5,140 nucleotides of DNA from Treponema sp. (GTDB lineage: Bacteria > Spirochaetota > Spirochaetia > Treponematales > Breznakiellaceae): positions 1 through 5,140 of the forward strand of contig JAISOR010000210.1 in the NCBI GenBank assembly GCA_031275535.1, given 5' to 3'. This document shows positions 5,133 through 5,140 of this stretch, one piece after another; within the stretch, counting starts at the first letter, position 1, and each line of letters begins with the position of its first letter. A model generated the notes under the pieces. That model was not told where the DNA came from and did no database searches. It saw only the letters and a list, made by a program, of their open reading frames with translations. The position numbers and the translations under genes were made by a program.

Positions 5133-5140
5133 AAGGCGTT
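5129..5140 (+). CDS. Start of a downstream gene, probably anti-sigma factor RsgI (partial)
   Basis: Only four codons (Met-Lys-Gly-Val) are inside the window. The ATG overlaps the sigI TGA and is preceded by AAGGAGGA with six nt spacing, a strong ribosome-binding site, so a real gene clearly starts here. SigI genes are normally followed by rsgI, a membrane anti-sigma factor whose N-terminal domain often begins M-x-K/R-G-I/V. The visible residues fit, but the identity rests mainly on context. Confidence 0.6.

Overview
The window looks like chromosomal DNA from a Gram-negative-type bacterium, most likely a Treponema-like spirochaete. The reasoning is indirect. The order rplM-rpsI-recX matches, as I recall it, the Treponema pallidum order (TP1025-TP1024-TP1023). 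The GC content is moderate, and a SigI-type sigma factor sits beside otherwise ordinary housekeeping genes. No rRNA, tRNA, CRISPR array or insertion sequence was seen. The genus is an inference and was not checked by any search.

Layout: the first ~4.1 kb is read on the minus strand. In transcription order it holds an ABC-F ATPase (4049-2553), ribosomal proteins L13 (rplM, 2311-1883) and S9 (rpsI, 1870-1478), RecX (1442-756) and purine nucleoside phosphorylase DeoD (721-17). Gaps in the rplM-rpsI-recX-deoD block are only 12, 35 and 34 nt, so the four genes probably form one operon: two ribosomal proteins, a RecA modulator and a nucleoside-salvage enzyme. The 241-nt stretch between the ABC-F gene and rplM holds promoter-like sequence, a long 46-nt hairpin and a weak hairpin followed by seven T (coding strand). 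It reads as a regulated L13 leader.

On the right, a ~350-nt divergent intergenic region (4050-4403) separates the ABC-F gene from a plus-strand gene for a SigI-family sigma factor (4404-5132). Its stop overlaps (ATGA) the first codons of a gene running off the window, very probably the cognate anti-sigma factor RsgI. The minus side of this region has the best sigma-70-type promoter in the window (TTGACC-17-TATTAT), followed by a ~165-nt leader with a four-codon reading frame, an inverted repeat and two small hairpins. This is reminiscent of the attenuation leaders of some ABC-F genes. The plus side has an A-tract, an inverted repeat, ACCCCC and CGTA, resembling a SigI promoter and suggesting that sigI is autoregulated.

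The most noteworthy items are the SigI/RsgI-like pair with a candidate self-promoter, the structured ABC-F leader, the long rplM leader hairpin, and two mutation-prone tracts inside recX (a G8 run and four tandem 12-bp units).
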